Below, one piece after another: positions 51,761 to 59,817 of a stretch of DNA of 64,000 bases (positions are counted from its first letter, which is position 1; each line of letters opens with the position of its first letter). The DNA is from Ralstonia sp. NFACC01 (GTDB lineage: Bacteria; Pseudomonadota; Gammaproteobacteria; Burkholderiales; Burkholderiaceae). The notes below the pieces were generated by a model. That model was given only the letters and a program-made list of their open reading frames with translations. It was not told the DNA's origin and searched no databases. The stretch covers positions 1 to 64,000 of the forward strand of contig NZ_FOWV01000009.1 of assembly GCF_900115545.1 (NCBI RefSeq). Reading direction: 5' to 3'. A program made the position numbers and the translations under genes.

Positions 51761-52561
51761 ATGATTCCGCGCACGATAGAGTCCCCCGTACCCGTTGAAC
51801 TTCGGCAGCCTGCTGCGCTGCCCCAACTCAGGCTGGTGCGCGACGCCACACAGGCCCGGGAGACTACGCCACTGATCCCGAACAGCCAATGTGGCAATTG
51901 CATGATGCATTGGACCTGTATCGCGAGCGCTGTGCCATCCGGGCAACGCGAACAGCTCGATCAGATGGTGCACACCTGGCGCAAGATCGCCAAAGGCGAA
52001 GCACTCTTCCGCGCAGGTGACAGCTTCCACGCGCTCTATGCCATTCGGTCGGGATCGTTCAAAACGGTCGTGTCGCACCCCAACGGCGCAAGTCACGTCA
52101 CCGGATTCCAATTGCCGGGCGAAACGCTTGGCCTGGACGGCATTGCCGCAGATCGCCACACCTGCGATGCGATTGCCCTGGAAGACAGCACGGTCTGCTC
52201 CATGCCGTTCCACTGCATTGAAGACCTGTGCCAGGACATCCGCCCACTGCAACGTCGCCTTCACCAATTGATGGCTGAAGAGATCGTGCGCGAGTCAGGC
52301 CTCATGCTGCTGCTCGCCGGGCTGAGCGCGGAAGCGCGTGTTGCCACCTTCCTGCTGAATCTCTCCACGCGCATGCAGGACCGCGGGTACTCCGCTTTGA
52401 GCTTCACGCTGCGCATGACCCGCGAAGAAATCGGCAGCTACCTCGGCATGCAGCTTGAGACGGTCAGCCGTGCGCTGTCGAGATTCCAGCGCGAAGGCTG
52501 GATCGTCGTGAGTGGCAAGAACATCGAGCTGACTGACAAGGCGGCACTGACGGAGCTTTGA
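51761..52561 (+). CDS. fnr: FNR-type [4Fe-4S] oxygen-sensing transcription regulator (266 aa)
   Basis: A CRP/FNR-family regulator. The three N-terminal cluster cysteines are in CGNCMMHWTC (Cys44, Cys47, Cys53, spacing C-x2-C-x5-C as in FNR) and the fourth is Cys146 in STVCSMPF, aligned with Cys122 of E. coli FNR. The DNA-recognition helix has ETVSR (Glu233, Ser236, Arg237), which reads TTGAT-N4-ATCAA. Without oxygen the protein should dimerise and activate or repress at such sites, many of which lie in this window. I chose the start at 51761, with GGAG upstream. The N-terminal 40 residues are longer than in E. coli. Confidence 0.92.
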   Translation: MIPRTIESPVPVELRQPAALPQLRLVRDATQARETTPLIPNSQCGNCMMHWTCIASAVPSGQREQLDQMVHTWRKIAKGEALFRAGDSFHALYAIRSGSFKTVVSHPNGASHVTGFQLPGETLGLDGIAADRHTCDAIALEDSTVCSMPFHCIEDLCQDIRPLQRRLHQLMAEEIVRESGLMLLLAGLSAEARVATFLLNLSTRMQDRGYSALSFTLRMTREEIGSYLGMQLETVSRALSRFQREGWIVVSGKNIELTDKAALTEL

Positions 52562-52588
52562 CCGCTCGCCCTGCCGCTCAAAAAATCA

Positions 52589-52623
52589 CGCCGCCCCGCT
52601 TTTTCTGGTGGGGCGGCGTTTTT
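52589..52623. terminator. bidirectional terminator between the FNR-type and BON genes
   Basis: There are perfect 9-bp arms CGCCGCCCC (52589-52597) and GGGGCGGCG (52610-52618), with TTTTT after the right arm and AAAAAA shortly before the left arm (52580-52585). It can end transcripts from both converging genes. Confidence 0.85.
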
Positions 52624-52641
52624 CCTGCATTATTTCCAACC

Positions 52642-53289
52642 TTACGGCGTGATCTGGAGATGATCGATGACTTCCGTCACGCCAGGTGCGGACCATGCCG
52701 CGCCCTTGGCCGCGCGCCGCTCCGATGCCGAACCAATGTGGCCACTGAGCGTCACCGTCCCGCCATGAACGGAGACCTGGATGTGGTCGGCCTCACGCGC
52801 GGCATGCCGCTTGAGCGCCGCACCGATCTGCTCGGCAACATTGGCTGGCGCCACGCGTGCTTTGATTCGCAGCCGGTTGATCAGCCCCGCTACACCGCGC
52901 AACGATCCCACCGCATGCGCCGCCTGCTCGCTCTGGTATGGCCAGTCCACCTCACCCGAGAGCGTCACCCAACCGTTTTCGACCAGCACCTCGATGCGGT
53001 TGGACGGCAAGCTGACCTGCCATTCAAGTGCGGCACGGGCGGCTTGAGCGACATCCTCGTCCGTGTGTGCTCCCGGCAGGCGGACTTCGATCTTCTGCAC
53101 GACCCCGCGCACGCCGGCAACACGCTCAGCCGCATGCTCGGCAGCGACCTTCTCCATGTAGCTGCGCACGTGGCCGGTCAGCGTCACCACGCCGTTGTCC
53201 ACTTCCACACCAATCGCTGCGGCATCCACCGCAGGTTCCCAAAGCAGTTCGTCGTTGACGTCCTGCTTGATACCCAGATCGCTTTTCAT
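52642..53289 (-). CDS. triple-BON-domain protein 1 (215 aa)
   Basis: A soluble protein made of three BON domains, about residues 5-72, 75-140 and 145-215, each with the strand-turn pattern G-x-V-T-L-x-G-x-V. BON domains bind phospholipid or other surfaces (OsmY type). There is no signal peptide, so it would be cytosolic. It is the last gene of the usp/BON/flavodoxin/DksA operon and a paralogue of the gene at 54305. It probably guards membranes or other structures under stress. Confidence 0.85.
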   Translation of the reverse strand: MKSDLGIKQDVNDELLWEPAVDAAAIGVEVDNGVVTLTGHVRSYMEKVAAEHAAERVAGVRGVVQKIEVRLPGAHTDEDVAQAARAALEWQVSLPSNRIEVLVENGWVTLSGEVDWPYQSEQAAHAVGSLRGVAGLINRLRIKARVAPANVAEQIGAALKRHAAREADHIQVSVHGGTVTLSGHIGSASERRAAKGAAWSAPGVTEVIDHLQITP

Positions 53290-53319
53290 AACTCGCTCCT
53301 GCTAGATAGAGTCGCCTCG

Positions 53320-53682
53320 CTATGCCCGGCGGCGCTCGAGCGCTGTTTGGCAAGGCAGACAGCGCATGGCAGTCGGCTGGGCTTGCAGGCGTAAAAACGG
53401 AATCGCTTCGCCGCAATCGACGCAGATACCGTAGCTGCGCTGCTCCATACGCTCGCGTGCAGCGTTCAGTTGCTCAAGCTCGCTTCGGTAACGGGCGAGC
53501 ATGACGTCGTTCGTTTGGTCGCCGGCCTCTTCATCGGCAAGCTCTGCGTTTTCGAACGGCGCTTCACGCGGCACCGGCTCAGCCGATGCGCCCAGCGCAG
53601 ACAACTGGCGCTGCACGCGTGCTTCCTGTTCGTCGAGCAAGCTCCTCAGCCGTTTCCATTGCGCCTCGGTAAAGCGGGTCAT
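53320..53682 (-). CDS. TraR/DksA-family zinc-finger protein (120 aa)
   Basis: A small RNA-polymerase-secondary-channel-type protein. It has an N-terminal coiled-coil hairpin (LRSLLDEQEARVQRQL, then YRSELEQLNAARERM) and a C4 zinc finger (CVDCG...CLPC). At the hairpin tip it shows AELADEEAGDQ and not the DxxDxA of DksA, so its effect on transcription may differ. It belongs to the usp/BON operon, which suggests a stringent-like response tied to low oxygen. Confidence 0.85.
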   Translation of the reverse strand: MTRFTEAQWKRLRSLLDEQEARVQRQLSALGASAEPVPREAPFENAELADEEAGDQTNDVMLARYRSELEQLNAARERMEQRSYGICVDCGEAIPFLRLQAQPTAMRCLPCQTALERRRA

Positions 53683-53727
53683 GCCCAGTCTCCTTCTGTT
53701 GAATCAGCGTCGCGCGGCGTGTCGGCG

Positions 53728-54258
53728 TTAGGCTTCCGTGGGCGACAGCCAAGCCGCGCGCTGCCGCGATTGCTCCCACCGGCCAGCGGTCTTCACCTGA
53801 TCGATAAAGCCCGCCATCTCCTCCTGCGACAACCCGCTGAGCACATCGCGCTGGAACAACGCCAGCACAGGTGCAGGAATGGTCGCGGTGATGCGCATGA
53901 TTTCTTCTACCGCACGGAATGCCCCGCGCGCCGCCATGACGCAAATGACGGAAAGGTGCGTGGACCCCAGCAATTGGTCAGCCAGGAAGTCCCGCATGGG
54001 CGAAGCCAGGTGGCCCATCCAGATGGGTGCGATCACGATGACGTGTTCGATTTCATCAAGGGGCGGACCTTCATAGCGATACTTGGCGCGCGCATGGAAT
54101 ACCGTTTCGATGACACAGCGCGCATCTCCCAGGAAGCCGGCGCGCGGATGCTCGTCCGTCACCTCGGCAAGCTGCCATCCGCTCTGCGCGGCCATCTGCT
54201 CGGCCACCTGACGTGCCGTGCCGGTGCGCGAGTAGTACACGATCAGCTTCTTTTCCAT
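53728..54258 (-). CDS. flavodoxin-domain protein (176 aa)
   Basis: A flavodoxin fold with the FMN phosphate loop YYSRTGTARQVAE at the N-terminus, IAPIWMGHLASPMRDFL at the second flavin loop, and a helical tail. It probably carries or transfers electrons, or acts as an FMN quinone reductase. The start at 54258 has GGAG upstream. It lies between the second BON gene and the DksA-like gene in the same operon. Confidence 0.83.
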   Translation of the reverse strand: MEKKLIVYYSRTGTARQVAEQMAAQSGWQLAEVTDEHPRAGFLGDARCVIETVFHARAKYRYEGPPLDEIEHVIVIAPIWMGHLASPMRDFLADQLLGSTHLSVICVMAARGAFRAVEEIMRITATIPAPVLALFQRDVLSGLSQEEMAGFIDQVKTAGRWEQSRQRAAWLSPTEA

Positions 54259-54304
54259 CTCGTACTCCAGGGATTTCGAAAGCAGTGGAACGGGGAAATT
54301 GCTT

Positions 54305-54958
54305 TTAGGAGCCAACCCACATCTGATCGACGACAGAACGCACGCCTGGCGCATCCCATGCGGCCTCGCGGGCCGCTCGGCACTCGTTGAGGTTGCGCAG
54401 CGGCCCGCACAAGGTCACCGTGCCGTCTGCCACGGAAACACTCAGGCGCGAGGCGTCGACCGCTGCCAGGCGTTGCAGTGCCTTTGCAATGCGATCGCTC
54501 AGGTCCGCCGGGCCGGCGGCGGCACGCAATGTCAGCCCATTGGCCACGGACTTCACGCCGTGCACCCTGTGCACCGTGTCCAGTGCTGCGCGGCGCTGGA
54601 AGTCCTGTTCGACTTCACCGCGCAGCGTCACCGCGCCGTCTTCGACAGTGATCTGGACAGCATCCGGCGGCACCGACGCATTCCAATGCAGCGCACTGCT
54701 GATCGCCTGCGCAATCTCGTCATCCGGGCGCGCCATGTCTGGCGGCATCCGTACATCCACATGGATGACAAGCGCGGTCACGCCGGCAACGCGCCGGATC
54801 GCTTCCTCAGCGGCATGCTTGTCGGCGAATGTGTCGACGCCGCCGGAGAGCGTGACGACGCCGTCCTTAGCCTGCACTGCAAAGCGGCTGGCATCCACCG
54901 CCGGGTCCCATTGCAGTTCCTCTTCGACATCGTGCTTGAGCTGGATATCGTTCTTCAT
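54305..54958 (-). CDS. triple-BON-domain protein 2 (217 aa)
   Basis: Three BON domains in the same order as the protein at 52642. The start (MKNDIQLKHDVEEELQWDPA against MKSDLGIKQDVNDELLWEPA) shows that the two are paralogues. It has no signal peptide. It is co-transcribed with the Usp proteins. The duplicate pair suggests either a heteromer or duties under different conditions. Confidence 0.85.
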   Translation of the reverse strand: MKNDIQLKHDVEEELQWDPAVDASRFAVQAKDGVVTLSGGVDTFADKHAAEEAIRRVAGVTALVIHVDVRMPPDMARPDDEIAQAISSALHWNASVPPDAVQITVEDGAVTLRGEVEQDFQRRAALDTVHRVHGVKSVANGLTLRAAAGPADLSDRIAKALQRLAAVDASRLSVSVADGTVTLCGPLRNLNECRAAREAAWDAPGVRSVVDQMWVGS

Positions 54959-54991
54959 GGTGATCTCGTCGGGTTCAATTGGAGTCGAGGC

Positions 54992-55831
54992 TCAGTGCGA
55001 CATCAGCGCCGGCACGGTCATCGTCTTCAGCAGGGTGCGCGTCACCCCGCCCAGCACAAGTTCGCGCAGGCGGCTGTGCCCGTAGGCACCCATCACGATC
55101 AGATCAGCATTGAAGTCGGCCGCACGCGAGAGCAACAGCTCACCCACGGCGGTGTCGGAATCTGCACAGTCGGCCTCTTCCACCGTTGTATGAATGCCGC
55201 GCGCGTTCAGCGCACGCGCCACCTGACCCACCGTGGTTTCTTCGGCCCAGTGCTTGGGCTGCTTGCTGGTGATCTGCAGCACGTGCACATTTGCGCCCGC
55301 CATCATTGGCATGGCGTCGTGCAGCGCACGGGCCGCTTCGCGGCCGCCGCTCCAGGCGACGAGCACACGCTTGGGCAGCGCCGTAAAGTTGCCGGTGTAC
55401 GGCACTACCAACACGGGGCGGCCGGACTCCAGGATCAGGGTTTCCACAAAGTCGCCAGCGATAAATTCGTCCGGGTCATCGTGGTTCCGTTGACCAACGA
55501 CGAGAAGATCCGTCTCCCGCGCTTCACGCAGCACGAGTGCCACGGGGTCGCCTTCCACTGCACGCCACTCCGTTTCCACCCCAAGGCTTTCCGTCGCCTG
55601 GCGAAAGCGCGCGTGTACGGCATCGCGGATGCCGTCGCGGCGGATGCGGTCTTCCTCCAGATACCGTGCAGCGTTCTCCATCATGTAGAACCAGCTGAGG
55701 CTCGGCGCAAAGCTCGCATAGATGCCGACGAGTTTGGCGCCGTGCGCCTGTGCGTACTGCGCCGCAAGGTTGAGGCGGTGCATGGCGCGTTCGCTGCGGT
55801 CCAGATGCACCATCACACTGGCGTAGCTCAT
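54992..55831 (-). CDS. tandem universal stress protein (279 aa)
   Basis: Two Usp domains in one chain. The first (residues 1-145) is divergent at its ATP loop. The second (150-279) keeps VLVAWSGGREAARAL and the G-x2-G-x9-G-like motif in GAYGHSRLRELVLGG. Usp proteins bind ATP or AMP and support survival in growth arrest. It sits 33 bases before the triple-BON gene and 40 after the single-domain Usp gene, in the same operon. Confidence 0.87.
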   Translation of the reverse strand: MSYASVMVHLDRSERAMHRLNLAAQYAQAHGAKLVGIYASFAPSLSWFYMMENAARYLEEDRIRRDGIRDAVHARFRQATESLGVETEWRAVEGDPVALVLREARETDLLVVGQRNHDDPDEFIAGDFVETLILESGRPVLVVPYTGNFTALPKRVLVAWSGGREAARALHDAMPMMAGANVHVLQITSKQPKHWAEETTVGQVARALNARGIHTTVEEADCADSDTAVGELLLSRAADFNADLIVMGAYGHSRLRELVLGGVTRTLLKTMTVPALMSH

Positions 55832-55871
55832 GGTCAGATCCTGATGTCGTGTCAGAAGATGAACTGCCCGG

Positions 55872-56372
55872 TTAGGCAATGACGGCATTGCTCAGCGGTT
55901 CCGTGGCCGTGTGCGGCGTTTCCGTCGGCAACGCGTGCACGAGCAGCACCGGCAGTGTGCTCAGCCGTACAACGCTCTCGGCCACGCTACCCAGGAACAG
56001 ACGCCGGAAGCCGCGACGCCCGTGCGTGCCAAGCACCAGGACTTGCGCGCCGACGTTTTGGGCCGCCTGTTCAATGGCAGTACCGATATCGAAGGTTCCG
56101 ATGGGGTCGTCAACCACCACGCTGTGAACGTGCACGCCGGCCTTTTCGGCCTTGGCACGCGCGTCGGCAACGATTTGATTGCCTTGTTTGACCAAGGCCT
56201 CGGTAAAGGCGCCGACATCGATATAGCCAACGTCGTACATCAGATACGAGTTGTCGATCACATGGGCGATGACCAGCTCAGAGCCAAGCTTTTGCGCAAG
56301 CTGGATTGCCTCGTCCAGCGCGCGATCTGCTGTCGGACTGCCGTCCACCGCTACCAGAATCCTGTCGTACAT
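55872..56372 (-). CDS. universal stress protein (166 aa)
   Basis: A single Usp domain with RILVAVDGSPTADRALDEA at the N-terminus and the ATP-binding GTHGRRGFRRLFLGSVAE near the end, so nucleotide binding is likely. A short Thr/Pro-rich tail follows. It is the first gene of the six-gene operon usp, usp-usp, BON, flavodoxin, dksA-like, BON. Two FNR-like boxes are upstream, one 87 bases from the start. Confidence 0.9.
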   Translation of the reverse strand: MYDRILVAVDGSPTADRALDEAIQLAQKLGSELVIAHVIDNSYLMYDVGYIDVGAFTEALVKQGNQIVADARAKAEKAGVHVHSVVVDDPIGTFDIGTAIEQAAQNVGAQVLVLGTHGRRGFRRLFLGSVAESVVRLSTLPVLLVHALPTETPHTATEPLSNAVIA

Positions 56373-56451
56373 GATGTGCCTCCATCGAATCCGTCGTCCG
56401 CCCCGAACGGGGTTGCTGGATTCCATGTTGGACCACCATGCGGATCACCCC

Positions 56452-56465
56452 TTGATTTACATCAG
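56452..56465 (-). promoter_or_regulatory. FNR-like box before the usp operon (proximal)
   Basis: TTGAT-TTAC-ATCAG matches nine of ten consensus positions. The centre is 87 bases before the usp start at 56372, the same spacing as at ftsH and hsp20. Confidence 0.6.
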
Positions 56466-56498
56466 CGTTTGGCGCACCGGATGCCTGGGCGATGCCAC

Positions 56499-56512
56499 TT
56501 GATCTGCCTCAA
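56499..56512. promoter_or_regulatory. FNR-like box in the usp/CBS divergent region
   Basis: TTGAT-CTGC-CTCAA matches nine of ten positions. It lies 134 bases from the usp start and 160 from the CBS-protein start, so it could be an accessory site for either. Confidence 0.5.
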
Positions 56513-56590
56513 GGGCTTGCGCCCCACGCTCGATAGACTCATCCGCAATCGGCTGCCCCTCTAGTGCAGTCTGGAAAAGCTCACGGCACT

Positions 56591-56604
56591 TTGTGCGGGA
56601 TCAA
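56591..56604 (+). promoter_or_regulatory. FNR-like box before the CBS-protein gene
   Basis: TTGTG-CGGG-ATCAA: perfect right half and a 3-of-5 left half. The centre is 68 bases before the CBS-protein start at 56665. Confidence 0.4.
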
Positions 56605-56664
56605 CTTCTGACACCGGCCCATTCTTATAGTGAAAGTGAAAACGTACGCGCATCGGAGTTCAGC

Positions 56665-57132
56665 ATGAGGGTCGACGAGATTTGCTCACACCGCATCGTC
56701 CACGTTCAGGCAACGGCGACGCTGCAGCAAGCCGCCCGGTTGATGCGGGACGAAAGCGCCCGCGCGTTGCTTGTCACGGAACACACCGCTGGGGGTTCGC
56801 GCGTGGTGGGCATCGTGACAGACCGGGACATGGTGGTGCACGGCATTGCCAGCCACGGCGACTGCACCCAGATCGCCGTATCGGAGGTCATGACGCGCGG
56901 CCTTCTGACCATCCACGATGACGCGGTGATCAGTGAAGCCTTGCGCTCGATGCTGAGCCACGGCCTGCACCGTCTGGCCGTGGTCGATCGTCAACAACGG
57001 CTGGTGGGCATGCTCAGCCTGGACGACACCATCCGCGCCATCGGCGGCGAATGGACCTTGCTGGCCGGCATTCTCGGCCGCGACAACGCTACCGGGTCTC
57101 GCCAGCATGAGCCGTGCGATTTGATTCTCTAA
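56665..57132 (+). CDS. CBS-pair protein (155 aa)
   Basis: A soluble protein of two CBS domains, about residues 8-65 and 75-130 (VGIVTDRDMVVHGIA and LAVVDRQQRLVGMLSLDD), with the D-R-D-style and D-D nucleotide-contact motifs. CBS pairs sense adenine nucleotides. The same type, Hrp1, belongs to the mycobacterial dormancy regulon. The start at 56665 has GGAG upstream. The small DUF2892 gene follows after 32 bases. Confidence 0.88.
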   Translation: MRVDEICSHRIVHVQATATLQQAARLMRDESARALLVTEHTAGGSRVVGIVTDRDMVVHGIASHGDCTQIAVSEVMTRGLLTIHDDAVISEALRSMLSHGLHRLAVVDRQQRLVGMLSLDDTIRAIGGEWTLLAGILGRDNATGSRQHEPCDLIL

Positions 57133-57164
57133 GTCTTTACCCACCGTTCTTCAGGAGCCCAGCC

Positions 57165-57347
57165 ATGTTTACCAATGTTGGAACCGCGGACCGCGCCGTC
57201 CGCATCTTGATCGGCATCGCCATGATCTTGCTGGCGTTCTTTGGCAAGGTGCCGGCGTGGGTGGGCTGGTTGGGGCTGATACCTCTGGTGACGGGCCTGA
57301 TCCGCATGTGCCCGCTCTATTGGGTGCTGGGCATTGGGCGGGACTGA
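57165..57347 (+). CDS. DUF2892-family two-helix membrane protein (60 aa)
   Basis: A tiny inner-membrane protein with two helices (ILIGIAMILLAFFG and WLGLIPLVTGLI) and the CPLYWVLG end typical of DUF2892 (the membrane tail of YgaP-type rhodaneses). Its N-terminus NVGTADRAVRI is also typical. Function is unknown. It has a good CAGGAG ribosome site and follows the CBS gene. Its stop codon is directly next to the stop of the converging MgtC-type gene. Confidence 0.82.
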   Translation: MFTNVGTADRAVRILIGIAMILLAFFGKVPAWVGWLGLIPLVTGLIRMCPLYWVLGIGRD

Positions 57348-58574
57348 CTAGGCGACAAGCCAGAACACCGCCCAGCCGGACAGAAGCATGGTCAGCAGAC
57401 CGGCGGTGACCTTGCCGGCAAAAACGCGGCCTCCGCTGATGGCCACGACAACCTTCGAAAACGTATTGGCTGTCAGCGCAAGCATCACCAGCATGCCTGC
57501 CGTCGAGGTTTGCAGCGTGTGACCGGCAACTTGCGTTGCAATGGAGGCGGTTGCGGCATGCACATCGGCAAACGCACCAACCACGGTGACAGCCACCACC
57601 GCTGCGGTTCCGAACCATGTGCGCGCAGCGGCGGCGGCAAGCAGCAAGGCTGCAGTCCACAGCGCAAAACCGATCGCCACGCGCCAGTTGACGGATGACG
57701 TTGAACTCTCAGGCGCCTCCTGATGCGGCTCGCTGGCGCGCCATATCCAGAGAGCCGACCATGCCGCGGTCGCCATCATGCCCACCGCCAGCGGGGCTGC
57801 CAGCACGCGCAACAAGTCGATGTTGATGGCTGCAATCAGCAGCAGCATCTGCACCAGCGTGGCGACATTGGACAGCAGCGCTGCGGCAACCGCACCGTCA
57901 ACGGGCCGATGGCCCTTCCGGACCCGCGCTGCCATCACCGTGATCGTTGCCACACTTGATGCAAATCCGCTAAACAGGCCGGCCAGCGGCAAGCCGATGC
58001 GCTCTCCAAACCATCGCGCCGCAAAATGGCCCATGTTGCCGGTCAGCATGACAAGAAGCACAACCAGCCACAGCGTATGCGGGTTCCAGGCGTTCAGCGG
58101 CCCCATGTCCCGGTCGGGAACCGCGGGCCAGATCAGCAATGCTGCGACGGCAAGGATCAGCAGATCGGCGAGTTCACGCTGGGTGATGACCGTGCGGGCA
58201 AACCGATGCAAACCCGCTTTGGCATAGAGCAGGACAAGAAGTACCGTGCCGAGGCCAGCCGTCATTTCGGGCTCGCTCACGGCATAGGCGCCTAGCAGCG
58301 TGGTGGCCAGCAATGCGAGTTCCGTCGTCACGCCGGGATCGACATTGGCCGAATGGTGATAACCCAGCGCCGCCAACACCGCGACCGCCAGCAACACGGT
58401 AGGCACGGCAAGCGGTATCGGTAGGCTTGCCGCAATGGCACCAGCCAGCGCCCCGATCGCAAACGTTCGCATGCCCGCGGGCAGTTCTGCGCTGCCGGTG
58501 TGGCTACGCTCGCGCTCAAGGCCGATCGCCAGGCCCACGCCCAAGGCAACCGAGAAGGACAGTAGTGAAGACAT
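57348..58574 (-). CDS. MgtC/DUF4010-family membrane protein (408 aa)
   Basis: A polytopic membrane protein with an MgtC-like N-terminal part (VALGVGLAIGLERERSH, PAGMRTFAIGALAGA; about residues 1-130) fused to DUF4010 (residues 170-400, with SGFASSVATITVMAARVR). MgtC-type proteins aid survival at low Mg2+ and restrain ATP synthase in Salmonella; the DUF4010 form is not characterised to my knowledge. The start at 58574 gives a normal N-terminus. It is divergent from the second alcohol dehydrogenase, sharing an FNR-like box. Confidence 0.85.
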   Translation of the reverse strand: MSSLLSFSVALGVGLAIGLERERSHTGSAELPAGMRTFAIGALAGAIAASLPIPLAVPTVLLAVAVLAALGYHHSANVDPGVTTELALLATTLLGAYAVSEPEMTAGLGTVLLVLLYAKAGLHRFARTVITQRELADLLILAVAALLIWPAVPDRDMGPLNAWNPHTLWLVVLLVMLTGNMGHFAARWFGERIGLPLAGLFSGFASSVATITVMAARVRKGHRPVDGAVAAALLSNVATLVQMLLLIAAINIDLLRVLAAPLAVGMMATAAWSALWIWRASEPHQEAPESSTSSVNWRVAIGFALWTAALLLAAAAARTWFGTAAVVAVTVVGAFADVHAATASIATQVAGHTLQTSTAGMLVMLALTANTFSKVVVAISGGRVFAGKVTAGLLTMLLSGWAVFWLVA

Positions 58575-58638
58575 TCGGTGGATATGGATAGCCGTTGCAT
58601 TGCACCCGTTCAGTATTGTGCGCGGCAACGCTTTTCGA

Positions 58639-58652
58639 TTGATCTGGCGCAG
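58639..58652. promoter_or_regulatory. FNR-like box between the MgtC-type and alcohol dehydrogenase genes
   Basis: TTGAT-CTGG-CGCAG, close to the CGCAA variant. It is 82 bases before the dehydrogenase start and 72 before the MgtC-type start, so it can serve both directions. Confidence 0.5.
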
Positions 58653-58726
58653 TCGATGGTCGACTGCCGGGACGTGGTTCCGCGGGGCTGATCCATACTA
58701 GCCAGACACGCGCTACGGAGGCAGCG

Positions 58727-59737
58727 ATGTCTGAATCGATGCAGGCCATGGTGATGGAAGGCGCCCGAAAGCCATTGATCTGGCGTGAAGTGCCCATGCC
58801 CACGCCTGGGCCGGGCGAGGTTCGGATCGCGGTGTCCGTGTGTGGCGTCTGCCGTACCGACCTCCATATCGTGGACGGCGAGCTGACCGCCCCGAAACCA
58901 TCCCTCATTCCCGGTCACGAAATCGTAGGCATCGTCGAGTCATGCGGCGAAGGTGTGATAACGCCCGCCCGAGGCGAGCGCGTTGGCGTGCCGTGGCTCG
59001 GTTGGACATGCGGCGTCTGCCCGTATTGCCTGCGCGGGCGCGAAAACCTGTGCGACCACCCCGCCTTCACCGGATACACGCGCGATGGCGGGTATGCGCA
59101 ATACGTCGTCTGCGACGCGCGATACTGCCTGCCGATTCCCGAGCGATACGACGATGCACACGCGGCGCCGCTGCTCTGTGCCGGCCTCATTGGCTACCGC
59201 ACGCTGCGCATGGCGGGCGATGCACGCCGCATCGGCATCTACGGCTTTGGCGCTGCGGCCCACCTCATCACGCAGATTGCCGTGGCAGAGCAGCGCGAAG
59301 TCTTTGCCTTCACCCGGGCCGACGACACCGCGGCGCAACAACTTGCGCTGGACACCGGCGCCAAGTGGGCAGGCGCCAGCGACGGCCCCGCACCGGAGCC
59401 GCTTGACGCCGCGTTGATCTTCGCGCCCATCGGCACGCTCGTGCCGCAGGCGCTGCAGGCCGTGGTCAAGGGCGGCTCGGTGGTCTGCGGTGGCATTCAC
59501 ATGAGCGACATCCCCGCGTTTCCGTACCGGTTGCTATGGGAAGAACGCAAGCTGGTCTCCGTCGCGAATCTCACGCGTGCGGATGGGCTCGCGCTCATGC
59601 ACATCGCGGCAAATATTCCCTTGCGGGTCCACGTCACGCCCTATCGATTGCAAGACGCCAACACTGCCTTGGACGACCTCCGCGCCGGGCGGGTGGCCGG
59701 CGCTGCCGTCCTGCAGATGTCTTCGGAAGACCTTTGA
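58727..59737 (+). CDS. zinc-dependent alcohol dehydrogenase, AdhA-type (336 aa)
   Basis: A medium-chain dehydrogenase with catalytic zinc ligands in VCGVCRTDLHIVDGEL and GHEIVG and a structural zinc site in CGVCPYCLRGRENLC. The Rossmann part has IGIYGFGAAAHL, and the C-terminal GGIHMSDIPAF is typical of the AdhA group that makes ethanol from acetaldehyde. It should regenerate NAD when oxygen is short. GGAG precedes the ATG. The usp gene follows after 80 bases. Confidence 0.88.
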   Translation: MSESMQAMVMEGARKPLIWREVPMPTPGPGEVRIAVSVCGVCRTDLHIVDGELTAPKPSLIPGHEIVGIVESCGEGVITPARGERVGVPWLGWTCGVCPYCLRGRENLCDHPAFTGYTRDGGYAQYVVCDARYCLPIPERYDDAHAAPLLCAGLIGYRTLRMAGDARRIGIYGFGAAAHLITQIAVAEQREVFAFTRADDTAAQQLALDTGAKWAGASDGPAPEPLDAALIFAPIGTLVPQALQAVVKGGSVVCGGIHMSDIPAFPYRLLWEERKLVSVANLTRADGLALMHIAANIPLRVHVTPYRLQDANTALDDLRAGRVAGAAVLQMSSEDL

Positions 59738-59747
59738 CACGCGTCAA
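59734..59747 (+). promoter_or_regulatory. symmetrical FNR/Dnr-like box before the last usp gene
   Basis: TTGAC-ACGC-GTCAA is a perfect palindrome with the outer TTGA/TCAA of the FNR box and C/G inside. It overlaps the dehydrogenase stop codon and is 77 bases before the usp start at 59818. Confidence 0.5.
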
Positions 59748-59817
59748 CAGCCTCGGCGCCATGCTGTCTACGCTGATTACACGCGGTGCCCGACTGCGCA
59801 ACGCCTTGGAGACCATC

